DNA of 64,000 nt from Carnobacterium inhibens subsp. inhibens DSM 13024 (GCF_000746825.1 NZ_JQIV01000006.1:992001-1056000); one strand, 5' to 3'; shown: positions 19,759 through 30,421, numbered from the stretch's first letter. The notes: generated by a model not told the origin, from the letters alone. Numbers and translations are program-made.

Positions 19759-22523
19759 TAAGTTGTTTTTTTACCTGGCTTGTTCCAAAATAATGTATTG
19801 AAGATCACCAATACAAGTCCTAGCAAAGAAGCTCCAATTCCTAAACATAAAAAGGGTGTTTGATACGTAAAGGTCACATTTGACGGGCCAGCCTGTAATG
19901 GAATCCCAATAAAACCTTCATTTACTTGGATCGTCTCAACTTTTTCGCCGTTCACTTCTGCTTTCCACCCTTTTGTATAAGGAATAGTGGTTGTTAAAAT
20001 TGAAGGCTCTGATAGGTCTATCGACCCACTTACAGTCTGATTATCAAACGTTTCAATCATCAACTGTTGGTCTCTTTTTTCAGCTACTCTGTCAGAATAA
20101 GTGGAATCTAGAGGAACAGAAAACACGGTGATATCCTCAATCTTATATTCACCTGCTTTAGAAAATTGGATGGAAATAGTATCCTCTTGAGCACTTCCTT
20201 CTTGATATCCTATATTAAACAACATTTTCGTGCGTTTAAAGTAAGAACTAAAACTTAAAAGATTCGATTGATAAATCGTCTTCTTTTGTTCTCCAAATGC
20301 TACTTTAGCAGAATAACTCGTTGGTGTACCTGTCAATGGGTCACTGACTTTAGGCGTAAAATCTAATCCTTCAAAATACACGTATACTTCAGCATTTTGT
20401 ACTGCACTTGGATCATCAAGAACCAATTCGATGGTCCCATTATTTTCTATTACATTGATTTCATTTTGCTCAACCGTTGCTTTTGTTGAGTCTGCAGAAA
20501 TAATTTGATGTTCCACTTCATCAACAGACAACTCTTGATTAAAGACATCTAACTCTTTTATTTTATCGCTTTCTGAATCCAGTATGACACCATAAGATAG
20601 AAAAAGTTCTCTCTCAATCGGATTCAGTTTTTTTATTGACTCTTTTGTTAGATAAGTTGTATTCGCATAAGCAAATGGGAAATAATCTTGCGTCTCTGCA
20701 ACAATATAATTTGAATCAGTTTCTTTGACCACATCATAACCATACGGCAGGTACTTCTCATTAGTAGCTTTAGTAATGATGTAACGAACGCCTAAAACGT
20801 TATTCGCTACCCTGCGATCATCAAAGCCATTTCGTAACGGTTGGATCAATTGAAATTGTCCTGTTTCCATTAATCGAGCAAAGTCTGAAATCGCTCCATT
20901 TGTTACTGACAAGTACGAATTCAATCCCATTTGGTTTAATCCTACCATCTGATTTTTCACATGATTGTCTTTGCTTGTTACACCAATACGCGAAATATCC
21001 TTACTTTCAGGAAGTTCCTGCTCAAGTTGATCAAAAGTCATTAAATAATCTTCATCAACGGTTCCATAATCCAATGACAAATTTAGTGTATCTTGCCCCC
21101 ATGGATAGTAATAATCCATAGCGTTGTATGCTAAGTTCCCCATGATCAAGACTAATAAAGCTGCTGAATAAAGCTTCTTGCCTTTTATTGTCAACGATTG
21201 TGCGGCGCGTTGTTTATTTGCTACTATTAAAAGAACGAAGAGTACTAGAGCAAAAAAGATTGGCATGGCGTATGTTAATCTGAACCCAATGACACTGCCA
21301 ATCAGAATCATAACTAAACTATACAAAGTAAGCATGTAACCCATTGCTTTCAACTCTTTTTTTTCCAAATGGAATCGTTGATTGTATAACATAGCTGCAC
21401 CTAACGAAAAGAACATTGGCAATACGAAGGTCCAACGATTATAGGGTCCTGCAAAGCCGTTCATAATGGATCCAAACGCTGGCAATAATAGCATGATGCT
21501 AAATAATGCTAAACTAGATGAAATAAATCCAAATGTTTTTCGTCTTAACCATAATATAGGTATCAACAATAGTACGAAGGCCGAAAACCCAAATACCGTC
21601 CATAAGTACCGTTCCGATACAAATAAATTTGCGAATAAAGAAAAATAGTATTTAACTGGATATAGGGTCAATCCACTGGCAAACTTTCCTGGCTCTCTAG
21701 AAGACTGTAAAAAACCCCAAACGATTGGTATAAACAAAAAGCCTGATAATAATAATCCAATCAAATAAGAGTAAACAGATTTCCAGATATAGTGGAAAAG
21801 TAGTTTCATTTTTTTCATTCCATAAAGATGGAAATAACGAATGACGGCATAGATAAAAATCAATACACTCAACATGTAGAAAAAATAAAAATTGCTGCAC
21901 GCACTAATAAAAATCATAAAAATAAATAACAAGTTTGATTCATTGTGCAAGATTTTTTCTATTCCTAGACACAATAACGGGAAAAAGATCATCGGCATCA
22001 GGAAAAAGGGATGCCTTGTTACATTTAGTATGACATAGAACGTAAAAGTGTACATGATTGTGCCCACCAAAGCCCCTGAGCTGGAAACATTCATACGGCG
22101 GCAATAGGTTAAAAAGGCTGCGCCAATACAATAGACGCGCAATAAAACCAGTACATGGAATGCCAATTCAGTCATGCTTGCTGGAAACAACAATCCTAAA
22201 TACACAAAGGGATCACCTAAGACATAATAACCATAAGCCGCAAATAAATCTGAGCCCATTCCAATAGACCAATCCCAAAATTGAAATCCTTCTGAAGGTT
22301 GAGCTAAAAAGCCTCTTATCGAACTTAAATAATCTTTAAAAATCAAATAGTGCTGAGAATAGCCATCCCCTTCCCAGATAAACGATTTTTGTAACACAAT
22401 AAAATAACTATAAATTCCAATAATCATTACTAAAAATAAACCTGTATAGAGAGCAAAAGTTCGTTTTGTGATTTTTCTTTCTTCAAATAAATTATCGCTG
22501 AAGGCATTTAACAACTTGATCAC
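19758..22523 (-). CDS. YfhO-family membrane glycosyltransferase
   Basis: This 921-aa GT-C-type protein has about 13 membrane helices in its first 500 residues and an extracytoplasmic domain of some 350 residues, then a final helix near the C terminus. The first outer loop carries GDGYSQHY, where GT-C enzymes place the catalytic acidic residue. In B. subtilis YfhO (with CsbB and GtcA) and Listeria GtlB, the family moves a sugar from a lipid carrier to lipoteichoic acid. The start is GTG 22523, overlapping the gtrA-like stop; TTG 22514 is an alternative. Confidence 0.9.
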   Translation of the reverse strand: MIKLLNAFSDNLFEERKITKRTFALYTGLFLVMIIGIYSYFIVLQKSFIWEGDGYSQHYLIFKDYLSSIRGFLAQPSEGFQFWDWSIGMGSDLFAAYGYYVLGDPFVYLGLLFPASMTELAFHVLVLLRVYCIGAAFLTYCRRMNVSSSGALVGTIMYTFTFYVILNVTRHPFFLMPMIFFPLLCLGIEKILHNESNLLFIFMIFISACSNFYFFYMLSVLIFIYAVIRYFHLYGMKKMKLLFHYIWKSVYSYLIGLLLSGFLFIPIVWGFLQSSREPGKFASGLTLYPVKYYFSLFANLFVSERYLWTVFGFSAFVLLLIPILWLRRKTFGFISSSLALFSIMLLLPAFGSIMNGFAGPYNRWTFVLPMFFSLGAAMLYNQRFHLEKKELKAMGYMLTLYSLVMILIGSVIGFRLTYAMPIFFALVLFVLLIVANKQRAAQSLTIKGKKLYSAALLVLIMGNLAYNAMDYYYPWGQDTLNLSLDYGTVDEDYLMTFDQLEQELPESKDISRIGVTSKDNHVKNQMVGLNQMGLNSYLSVTNGAISDFARLMETGQFQLIQPLRNGFDDRRVANNVLGVRYIITKATNEKYLPYGYDVVKETDSNYIVAETQDYFPFAYANTTYLTKESIKKLNPIERELFLSYGVILDSESDKIKELDVFNQELSVDEVEHQIISADSTKATVEQNEINVIENNGTIELVLDDPSAVQNAEVYVYFEGLDFTPKVSDPLTGTPTSYSAKVAFGEQKKTIYQSNLLSFSSYFKRTKMLFNIGYQEGSAQEDTISIQFSKAGEYKIEDITVFSVPLDSTYSDRVAEKRDQQLMIETFDNQTVSGSIDLSEPSILTTTIPYTKGWKAEVNGEKVETIQVNEGFIGIPLQAGPSNVTFTYQTPFLCLGIGASLLGLVLVIFNTLFWNKPGKKTT

Positions 22524-22936
22524 TCTCCTTGCTTAAAGATGAAAAATTTGCTAAAGGCATAATTCAGCACCACCACGATAAATTGTGTAATGATTTTTGC
22601 GATATTGGTGTTTAGTTCTAATCCATCAACCAATAACCACATGCTCCCCATATCGAAGACGGCTGATAATAAGCGAAAAGAAACAAACAAACTAAATTCT
22701 TTTAGCCACAATTTAACTGTTGGTGTAGAGGATTTAAACACATACTTTTTATTTGTAAAAAAGGCAAATAAAATTGAAGCAATAATGGCAATAGCATTTG
22801 CGAATAAATAATGCACATCCAATATAGAATCAAATAAGTAAAAAACAATAATGTTGACGACAGTCGTCAACCCTCCGAAAATCAAATAACTAATCACTTC
22901 TGCATACTTATTAACTAATTCTTTAATTTTCATCAT
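22520..22936 (-). CDS. GtrA-family membrane protein (GtcA-like)
   Basis: This 138-aa protein has four hydrophobic segments, typical of GtrA/GtcA, proposed flippases or helpers for undecaprenyl-phosphate-linked sugars. The family hallmark YLIFGGLTTVVNI lies at about residues 17-29. It overlaps both neighbours (14 bp with the GT2 gene, 4 bp with the yfhO-like gene), so the three are translationally coupled. Its place between a sugar-P-undecaprenol synthase and a GT-C enzyme supports the flippase role. Confidence 0.92.
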   Translation of the reverse strand: MMKIKELVNKYAEVISYLIFGGLTTVVNIIVFYLFDSILDVHYLFANAIAIIASILFAFFTNKKYVFKSSTPTVKLWLKEFSLFVSFRLLSAVFDMGSMWLLVDGLELNTNIAKIITQFIVVVLNYAFSKFFIFKQGE

Positions 22937-23921
22937 GCTTTAAGTCCATCTCTTTCTTCCATTCATCTTGAATTTGATTTTTTTGCTCATTTTCTTTTTC
23001 AGAATATTCCTGAATAAAATATACCGGTCTTTCCTTGGTTTCTACAAACACACGTCCAAGATATTCTCCGATGATTCCAAGTGAAATAAGTTGAATTCCA
23101 CCTAAAAATAAAATACCTGCAATCAGCGAAGGATACCCAGCAACCTCTGCACCAAATAAAGCTGTTCGAATAATTTCAATAGCCATATAAATAAAGGCAA
23201 ACATTGAAATAATGAATCCAATAATAGACCAGATTCTTAATGGCATCGTACTATAAGAAGTAATTCCGTTTAGTGCTAGATTCAACAATGCAGATAGTTT
23301 CCATTTTGTTTCACCAGCTGCTCTAGGTTCTGCTATATAAGAGATTTCTTTCTTTTTGAACCCTATCCACCCGTACATTCCTTTGGTATAGCGCTCATGC
23401 TCTCTCAGTTGTCTTAGTGCCACAATGCATTTTTTATCGAGCAATCTAAAATCTCCAGCTTGTGGATAAACTTTCACCTTAGCTACCTTTTGCAAAAGAG
23501 TGTAATAGGTATTAGAAGTCCATTTCTTAAACCATGTTTCTCCTTCGCGTTCTATTCGAACAGCATAGACATCATCATAGCCTTCTTCCCACCAATGAAT
23601 CATCTCAGCAAACGTTTCTGGCGGCTGCTGCAAGTCGGCATCAATAATAATGACCGCATCTCCCTTAGCATAATCAAACCCTGCTAACATGGCTGTTTCC
23701 TTTCCAAAGTTACGTGATAAATCTACGTATTGAACACGAGAATCTCTTCTCTTAAACTCTTTGATATAGTCCATCGTGCGGTCTTTGCTTCCATCATTCA
23801 CAAATAAAAATTCAAATGAGTATTGAGATAATTCTCCACAAACGGCATCTAATTTTTTATACATCTTGTCAATTACTGCCTCTTCATTATAAGCAGGAAT
23901 CAATATAGTAATTGTCTTCAT
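22923..23921 (-). CDS. Glycosyltransferase family 2, CsbB/GtrB-like
   Basis: This enzyme probably charges undecaprenyl phosphate with a hexose or GlcNAc from UDP-sugar on the inner membrane face. The 332-aa protein has a cytosolic GT2 domain (AYNEE near 10, metal-binding D94-A-D96, QQP) and two C-terminal membrane helices (about residues 228-250 and 262-285) as in GtrB/CsbB. The preferred start is the internal ATG at 23921 because GAAAGG lies about 10 nt before it. It is the first gene of the three-component glycosylation operon. Confidence 0.93.
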   Translation of the reverse strand: MKTITILIPAYNEEAVIDKMYKKLDAVCGELSQYSFEFLFVNDGSKDRTMDYIKEFKRRDSRVQYVDLSRNFGKETAMLAGFDYAKGDAVIIIDADLQQPPETFAEMIHWWEEGYDDVYAVRIEREGETWFKKWTSNTYYTLLQKVAKVKVYPQAGDFRLLDKKCIVALRQLREHERYTKGMYGWIGFKKKEISYIAEPRAAGETKWKLSALLNLALNGITSYSTMPLRIWSIIGFIISMFAFIYMAIEIIRTALFGAEVAGYPSLIAGILFLGGIQLISLGIIGEYLGRVFVETKERPVYFIQEYSEKENEQKNQIQDEWKKEMDLKHDEN

Positions 23922-24065
23922 TTTTATCGAACCTTTCATTTTCGTACATCGAACCTTACATTACATCCGTTCGTCTCTTACCTAGTATATCTTACAGCAA
24001 AATAGACGTCTAATTTGTCGCATTTAAAATGAGAAATTTCTCTTAATGTTCTTCATAATGAACGT

Positions 24066-24099
24066 AAAAAGACTTAGAATGAGCTACTCTAAGTCTTTT
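24066..24099. terminator. Hairpin terminator
   Basis: AAAAGACTTAGA pairs with TCTAAGTCTTTT around a 9-nt loop. It can end the minus-strand transcript of the 59-aa gene upstream of the glycosylation operon. Confidence 0.85.
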
Positions 24100-24145
24100 T
24101 ATAATCACTTGCGTTTTATTTAATGATGTAAACAGATTATAAGCA

Positions 24146-24325
24146 TTATTTTTTTTCATCTACATAATGGTTAAAAAAACAACGAATCGAAATAGCTAAT
24201 AGTATGAAGGGGAAAATATACCAAGATGCATGATAGGTTGAATAATCACCTAAACGCAACGTGTAAAGCAGTATAAACATAAAAAATGAACTAGTTAATG
24301 AAATAATACCATTCAGAATTCTCAT
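24146..24325 (-). CDS. Small membrane protein, 59 aa
   Basis: This short ORF is read directly from the sequence: ATG at 24325 preceded by AAAGGTG, stop TAA at 24146. The product begins MRILNGIISL and has two hydrophobic stretches (about residues 5-22 and 35-50) and a charged tail ending DEKK. A terminator hairpin follows at 24066. It is not recognised. It lies between glucose dehydrogenase and the glycosylation operon. Confidence 0.65.
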   Translation of the reverse strand: MRILNGIISLTSSFFMFILLYTLRLGDYSTYHASWYIFPFILLAISIRCFFNHYVDEKK

Positions 24326-24441
24326 ATATGCACCTTTTTAATCCTATTTTTAGTAAAATGAAAAATAACTTTTTCCATATTTTGTAAAGGTATTCATTTT
24401 ATATAATACTAGAAATAATAAAAAAGAATATACAAAAAAAA

Positions 24442-24514
24442 CCTTGAACAGTTGCTGTTCCTAAACCACTAAACTCCCATTTATTGGCTTAAAAACAACA
24501 TTATTCAAGGTTCT
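24442..24514 (-). terminator. Probable terminator of the glucose dehydrogenase gene
   Basis: AACCTTGAA and TTCAAGGTT form an inverted repeat about 70 bp apart. A smaller hairpin (GAACAG/CTGTTC) lies within it, and an A run on the plus strand supplies the U-tract for the minus strand. Confidence 0.6.
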
Positions 24515-24547
24515 CTACTAAATTTTAATGAGACAACAAACTATTTT

Positions 24548-25333
<786 letters not shown>

Positions 25334-25561
25334 CTAACCCCTCCTATAGTTTTCATGACTGAATGAATGTCTTATAGTTAGTATAGCTCAATAAAAAACC
25401 AGCGTCTATTTTCGGCCCTCGGCGTCAAAAATCTTTATTCCAAAAAAAATACCTTCAATGTTAAACAAAAAGAGTTGCCAACCATATGAATAGCTTTTAT
25501 AAAAAACAAGAGTAAAATAAAAGTGAGACTTGTGTTCTATTACAAAAAGGTGGTGTTTAAA

Positions 25562-26248
25562 TTGAAATTAATTTTTGTGCGACATGGATTAAGCGAATGG
25601 AATAAATTAAATCAATTTACTGGGTGGATGGATGCTGATTTAAGCGAACAAGGGTATGAAGAAGCACGTAAAGCAGGACAAAAAATCAAAGATGCCGGCA
25701 TCAATTTTGATTTTGCTTTTACTTCTGTTTTGAAAAGAGCCATCAAAACGTGCCATATCGTCTTAGAAGAATCTGATCAATTATGGGTACCAGAAGTAAA
25801 ATCATGGCGCTTAAATGAACGTCATTACGGATCTTTACAAGGTTTGAATAAACAAGCGACTATCGAAGAATTTGGTCCGGAACAAGTTCAAATTTGGCGT
25901 CGTTCGTATGATACACTGCCTCCTCTATTAAAACCTGATGATCCAAACTCTGCATTAAACGATCGTCGTTATGCTAATCTTCAAAAAAGAACCATTCCAA
26001 TGGGAGAAAGTCTAAAGGTTACCTTAGAACGTGTGATACCTTTTTGGGAAGATCATATCGCACCCGCTATTTTGGATAATAAAACCGTACTGATCGCTGC
26101 TCATGGAAACTCCATTCGGGCTTTGATCAAGTATTTAGAAGAAATATCAGATGACGAAATCATGGCATTAGAAATTCCAACTGGCCAACCTCTCGTTTAT
26201 GAACTGAATGAAGAATTGATCGTAACCAAAAAATATTATTTAGACTAA
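25562..26248 (+). CDS. gpmA: 2,3-bisphosphoglycerate-dependent phosphoglycerate mutase
   Basis: This glycolytic enzyme interconverts 3- and 2-phosphoglycerate. The phosphohistidine is His8 in VRHGLSEWN, and the second His is in [22 protein letters not shown] is diagnostic for the dPGM branch. The start is TTG 25562, after AAAGGTGG; this gives 228 aa, the normal family length, whereas the longer reading frame adds 13 unsupported residues. Confidence 0.97.
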   Translation: MKLIFVRHGLSEWNKLNQFTGWMDADLSEQGYEEARKAGQKIKDAGINFDFAFTSVLKRAIKTCHIVLEESDQLWVPEVKSWRLNERHYGSLQGLNKQATIEEFGPEQVQIWRRSYDTLPPLLKPDDPNSALNDRRYANLQKRTIPMGESLKVTLERVIPFWEDHIAPAILDNKTVLIAAHGNSIRALIKYLEEISDDEIMALEIPTGQPLVYELNEELIVTKKYYLD

Positions 26249-26249
26249 A

Positions 26250-26291
26250 CAAAAAGCAATCATTTCCTTTTAGGAATTGATTGCTTTTTCT
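26250..26291. terminator. Bidirectional terminator after gpmA
   Basis: AAAAAGCAATCA pairs with TGATTGCTTTTT around a loop containing TTCCTTTTAGGAA. It also serves the converging 150-aa gene. Confidence 0.93.
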
Positions 26292-26301
26292 ATCTATCCT
26301 T

Positions 26302-26754
26302 CTACATATTTCTTTGATTCACAGTTGCTTCGCATCTAGCTATTTCAGCTAACGCTTTTTCTAAATGGTCTTTATGCCATTTCGTTCCAGCAGCAACTTT
26401 ATTTATTTTTAAAGGCATAACTCGTTCGCCCGCTGTAAATGTTACCTTGTGTAATAAAGCATTTTTACCCACTTCGACCGAGTCTAATTCTTCAAATGTC
26501 ATGATGATTGGTTCTTTTTTTGAATCCATTTTTCCGGTTATTTTATGAACTGGCAATAAAATAACTTTATCTTGTTCCATACATAAAATAAAATAAGACC
26601 CTTTTGCCAACTGTGCATATGCTCCAAACAGCACTAAAGATCCTGTAGAAGGCATAATTTGTGCCCACACTGCTGTGCTTTCTGTCATTGGACTCAATAA
26701 ACCGTTAACTTCTAAGTTAGCTAATATCTCTTTTTCTGATAACATTAATCCCAT
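26302..26754 (-). CDS. Hypothetical protein, 150 aa
   Basis: This soluble protein is probably beta-rich and resembles a bacterial PH-like fold in its pattern of alternating hydrophobic strands followed by a C-terminal helix. That is an impression, not a motif match. ATG 26754 is chosen over GTG 26763 because GGAGGAG immediately precedes the GTG. There is no signal peptide or membrane segment. It stands alone between a terminator and a divergent gene. Confidence 0.7.
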   Translation of the reverse strand: MGLMLSEKEILANLEVNGLLSPMTESTAVWAQIMPSTGSLVLFGAYAQLAKGSYFILCMEQDKVILLPVHKITGKMDSKKEPIIMTFEELDSVEVGKNALLHKVTFTAGERVMPLKINKVAAGTKWHKDHLEKALAEIARCEATVNQRNM

Positions 26755-26952
26755 TTTATTCACTCCTCCATTATTTCTATCCTTACCTTAAAAACAACCA
26801 TTAAATGTAACGAATTATTGAACAAATTATAACATTTTTATTAAACTATCCCTATTTTTAACTATTATTTGGTATATACCTTTACTAAATTAAAATAGTG
26901 TTGTACTCTTGTACCGCAATAACTTCATATATAAAACAGGAGGCATTTTAAG

Positions 26953-27336
26953 ATGAACTTAAATTTTACTGATGAAGAATCTCGTGATATAGAAAATATT
27001 GTGAATTATCTAACTTTAACAAAAGAAGAATACTTTTTAAATCTCCACAAAAAAAATATTATCACTAAATCAGCTTTACATGACAATAAAAACTTCAGAT
27101 TGTTTATTGAAGATTATCACCATATGTTGGAGAATTTACATGATTACAACTTCACATTAAAAGATATGATTGAGCATAATCATGATACCAAAGTGAATGA
27201 TGCTATTCTATATTTTCTGGATACGACTATTAAAGACCCTATGGTACTTGCTCAAATATACGAAATCTATAAAAAACAAAATGAAAAAGGTTCTTCTTCT
27301 TTTAGAAAACAAACCAAATCATTGCGTGTAAATTAA
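26953..27336 (+). CDS. Hypothetical protein, 127 aa
   Basis: This helical, soluble, charged protein has no recognised motif; clusters such as DYHHMLENLHDYN and a basic C terminus are notable. CAGGAGG lies upstream of the ATG. It precedes ndk by about 115 bp with no clear terminator. No function can be proposed. Confidence 0.65.
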   Translation: MNLNFTDEESRDIENIVNYLTLTKEEYFLNLHKKNIITKSALHDNKNFRLFIEDYHHMLENLHDYNFTLKDMIEHNHDTKVNDAILYFLDTTIKDPMVLAQIYEIYKKQNEKGSSSFRKQTKSLRVN

Positions 27337-27453
27337 CAAATAAAAATCAATTGAAATTCAAATTTTCCACTCAATCAAGTGCCCTTTTCTATACTAAAAG
27401 AAGCTTAACATGTTAGAATCATGTTAAGTATACTCTAGGGGGAATGATTAGTC

Positions 27454-27855
27454 ATGACAGAAAAAACACTTGTATTGATCAAGCCAGATGCAGTAGAGCG
27501 AAACCTAATTGGGAATATTTTAATAGAATACGAAAGAAATGGTTTGAAAATTCTTGATATGAAATTAATAAAAGCTTCTATAGAAGCAGCAGAAAAACAT
27601 TATGCAGAGCATAAAGAAAAACCATTCTTTAGTCGATTGGTTTCTTATCTTACAAGAAGCCCTTTAGTTGTGCTTATATTAGAAGGCGAAAATGCTATCA
27701 GTCGAGTTCGATCATTGAACGGGACAACAGATCCTGGTAAATCTCCAGACAATACCATTCGTGCTCTTTATGGACTTAGCCTGTCTGAAAATACCGTTCA
27801 TGCTTCTGACTCGCAAGAAAGTGCCGATCGAGAACGTGCCATTTGGTTTGGTTAA
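27454..27855 (+). CDS. ndk: Nucleoside-diphosphate kinase
   Basis: This enzyme transfers the gamma phosphate of ATP to other (d)NDPs through a phosphohistidine. The catalytic His116 sits in NTVHASDS. The N-terminal LVLIKPDAVER and the Kpn-loop region near 90-105 (NGTTDPGKSPDNTIR) are typical, though the family usually has GATDP. The 133-aa length is slightly shorter than in other bacteria. It marks the left edge of the accessory island. Confidence 0.96.
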   Translation: MTEKTLVLIKPDAVERNLIGNILIEYERNGLKILDMKLIKASIEAAEKHYAEHKEKPFFSRLVSYLTRSPLVVLILEGENAISRVRSLNGTTDPGKSPDNTIRALYGLSLSENTVHASDSQESADRERAIWFG

Positions 27856-27942
27856 ATAAAAAACGGCTCTTAATTTAAAAAGATTCGTCAAGTTTTAAAC
27901 TTGGCGAATTTTTTTATGTTAAGAAATATTATAGCTTTCTAA

Positions 27943-28740
27943 TTAAATAACTTTTGAAGTTACCTCATTAAACTGCTTTTCATTAAAGTATAGATTGTAG
28001 TTCTTAGCGATTTGTTTAGCAGACTTTAGTATCTCCCTATTAATAGATTCCATGAAAATCTCAGTTCCACCAACTAAAACTGGTGTCCATTTATCTAAAT
28101 AGTTCAACTGAAAACTTTTTAGTATAGATCTTTCCCCTTCATATTTACTCCAATCCCCTAATGAATTACATTGATACCCTAATTCAATATACCAGAAAGC
28201 AACTAGAATATTCTTTAACATCACTGTACATGACTCACAGTAGTTGTATTCCTTACGTTCTTTTCGTCGATATAGTTCATGAAAAAAAGCAAAATATTTA
28301 GAAAGTAATTCGTCAAATTCATTTTGTGTAATATGATAGACTAATTTTTCAGATTTACTTTTCATTGTATTTAGATAACCTTTATTATCAAAAATAATAA
28401 GTATATTTTGCATCCAAATACTAGGCGTTAAATCTATTTTATTATAAACAAAAATATCTAATTTTATGAAATTGTTAAAATGAATTACAGCATAAGAACG
28501 TGTTTCCGTTTCAATAAATGATATATCGCTAAGTTCATCTATAAAAAGCTGAATAAACTTATCTTTTGAGTATGATTCTTTGAGTAAAATTCTTAAATCT
28601 ATGTCTGAAAAAGGGTCTTCATTTTGTGCCGCTATAGAGCCTCCAAGAAAAATACCATCTATTCCCGAAAAAATCTGAACCTTTTGAATTAACACTTTTA
28701 AAAGTTCATGTCTGCTTCTTATGAGCTCCTCTTTCTTCAT
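27943..28740 (-). CDS. Nucleotidyltransferase-domain protein
   Basis: This 265-aa protein has a minimal nucleotidyltransferase motif: GGS at residues 33-35 and DID at 46-48, with another acidic residue in KLDIFV. The helical C-terminal half resembles aminoglycoside nucleotidyltransferases (ANT(6)- or ANT(4')-like). It may confer or descend from drug resistance, but the substrate cannot be told. AAAGGAAGG precedes the ATG. It lies downstream of a resistance-type ABC-F gene on the same strand. Confidence 0.75.
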   Translation of the reverse strand: MKKEELIRSRHELLKVLIQKVQIFSGIDGIFLGGSIAAQNEDPFSDIDLRILLKESYSKDKFIQLFIDELSDISFIETETRSYAVIHFNNFIKLDIFVYNKIDLTPSIWMQNILIIFDNKGYLNTMKSKSEKLVYHITQNEFDELLSKYFAFFHELYRRKERKEYNYCESCTVMLKNILVAFWYIELGYQCNSLGDWSKYEGERSILKSFQLNYLDKWTPVLVGGTEIFMESINREILKSAKQIAKNYNLYFNEKQFNEVTSKVI

Positions 28741-28756
28741 AATTCACCTTCCTTTT

Positions 28757-28813
28757 ATTTTCTCTCTCGTTGCTCTATTAAATGATAAATGAAGCAATGA
28801 GAGAGAAATTTTT
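28757..28813. terminator. Hairpin between the nucleotidyltransferase and ABC-F genes
   Basis: TTTCTCTCTC-TTGC pairs with GCAA-GAGAGAGAAA around an 18-20 nt loop. A T run follows on the plus strand and A-rich sequence on the minus strand, so termination of the minus-strand ABC-F transcript is less certain. Confidence 0.65.
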
Positions 28814-28823
28814 CCATAAAAAG

Positions 28824-30362
28824 CTACTCCATCTCCACCCTAACCAATCCATCTTTCTTCAACTCATACACTTGGTCACAAACTTCTTTTAAAAACAACC
28901 GGTCATGTGAAATAGTAATGATGGAACCCTCGAATTTTTCAAATAATTCTCTGAGTTCTGGTTGCGAGAGCGGCGAGAAGTTTCGTGTAGGTTCATCTAA
29001 AAGCAATACATTCTGTCCTAATAAATCAATTTTCAGTAGTAACAATTTTGCTTGCTGTCCTCCTGATAATGACTGGATTGGATGATGCATTTCATCTGTG
29101 GTAAACCGCATGCTTCCTAGGTAAGTCATCACTTGAGTGCGTTCTTCACTGTCTCCAATCTCCCTAAGAAATTCAACTGGTGTTTCATCCAATCTTAAAT
29201 AATCAGCATAGTTTTGCGGCATGTATCCAGCTGAAATATCTTTGCGCTGACTTAGTTCTGTCCATAATTGCTTCAGTAATGTGCTTTTACCAACCCCATT
29301 TTGCCCGATAATTCCTATTTTTTGAGGAGCTCTAACTAGCAAATTCAATGAGTGAGCTAAAACTTTATTTCCCAATTTCACACTCTCATCTTCCAAATGG
29401 AGAATGGTCTTATTTGCAGGAAGAGATTTAGTGTTTGAGAATTTCACTAAGATGGCATCTGCTTTTAACGGAATATCTTCAAAGGTTTCTTTTTCACGCT
29501 CAAATCGTCTTCCCATAGATTTTACTGCATGCATTTTCTTTTTGAGTAAGCGTCCTCCAGCTGGATCCTTCCTTGAAATGGTTCCTTGTGCGTGGTGCAC
29601 ACTACTTTCAACTTGCCGGTATTTTTCCATTTGATTCTGGTGTTCTTCGCGCTGCTTATTAGCGACTTGAGATTGATGTTCATAGCGTGCTTCTTTTTGT
29701 TCAATGTATTCTTTGTAGGGTAAATTGGATACTGTTGCAACTGGGATCGTCTTATGTCGTAATAACTCAATCTGAATGACTTTGGTCGCTGTAGCGGAAA
29801 GTAAAGACTCATCATGAGAAATGAAAACAATCGTTAGTGGTGTAGCTTTTATAAAGTGCTCTAGCCATTTGACTGTATCAAGATCCAAGTCGTTGGAAGG
29901 CTCGTCAAGCAATAACAAATCAGGATCTGTGGAAAGTGCTTTTAGTAGCTGGACTTTGATTTTTTCACCACCGGATAGACTTCCTAACAATTGCGAACTG
30001 GTTAGCCGGTCAGCATCAAATCCAAGTTGCCCTACTAATTGATAAAGCATTTGATAGTCAATATCCATGGCATCTGCTTGTCCAAAAAAGTACTGATCAA
30101 TGGTGAATTCTATATATTTTTGCGGTAAAGTTTGCGGCAAATAAACCATGCGACTGAACTGGTTGACCAATTCCCCTTCTGCTTGAATATACGATTCGAT
30201 ACTTTTATCTTCAAGAATCCATTTTAATAATGTTGACTTGCCATTTCCTTCTTCCCCGATAATCGCTACCTTTTCTCCAGGATTAACGGTAAAACTCAAG
30301 TCTTTGATGATTTCTTTTAAATCCATTAAGTGGTGCAAGGTCAAATTTCTCACTTGTAACAT
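28824..30362 (-). CDS. ABC-F protein, antibiotic-resistance type
   Basis: This 512-aa soluble twin ABC ATPase carries Walker A motifs GEEGNGKST and GQNGVGKST, signatures LSGGE and LSGGQ, and Walker B DEPSNDLDLD and DEPTRNFSPLS. The variant second Walker B and the roughly 100-residue interdomain linker fit the ribosome-protection ABC-F group (Vga/Lsa/Msr/VmlR-like) more than the housekeeping YdiF in this window. The leader carries a terminator and a tiny ORF, the arrangement used for drug-induced attenuation. Actual drug specificity is unknown. Confidence 0.85.
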   Translation of the reverse strand: MLQVRNLTLHHLMDLKEIIKDLSFTVNPGEKVAIIGEEGNGKSTLLKWILEDKSIESYIQAEGELVNQFSRMVYLPQTLPQKYIEFTIDQYFFGQADAMDIDYQMLYQLVGQLGFDADRLTSSQLLGSLSGGEKIKVQLLKALSTDPDLLLLDEPSNDLDLDTVKWLEHFIKATPLTIVFISHDESLLSATATKVIQIELLRHKTIPVATVSNLPYKEYIEQKEARYEHQSQVANKQREEHQNQMEKYRQVESSVHHAQGTISRKDPAGGRLLKKKMHAVKSMGRRFEREKETFEDIPLKADAILVKFSNTKSLPANKTILHLEDESVKLGNKVLAHSLNLLVRAPQKIGIIGQNGVGKSTLLKQLWTELSQRKDISAGYMPQNYADYLRLDETPVEFLREIGDSEERTQVMTYLGSMRFTTDEMHHPIQSLSGGQQAKLLLLKIDLLGQNVLLLDEPTRNFSPLSQPELRELFEKFEGSIITISHDRLFLKEVCDQVYELKKDGLVRVEME

Positions 30363-30381
30363 ACTGATTCCTCCTATCTAA

Positions 30382-30421
30382 TAAATAAAAACGACCGCCA
30401 GCAAGTTTCTGCAGACGGTCG
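30382..30421 (-). terminator. Attenuator terminator in the ABC-F leader
   Basis: On the minus strand CGACCGTC pairs with GGCGGTCG (7 of 8 bp) around a 14-nt loop, followed by TTTTTATTTATT. It lies only a few bases before the AGGAGG of the ABC-F gene, so it must be read through for expression. Confidence 0.85.
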
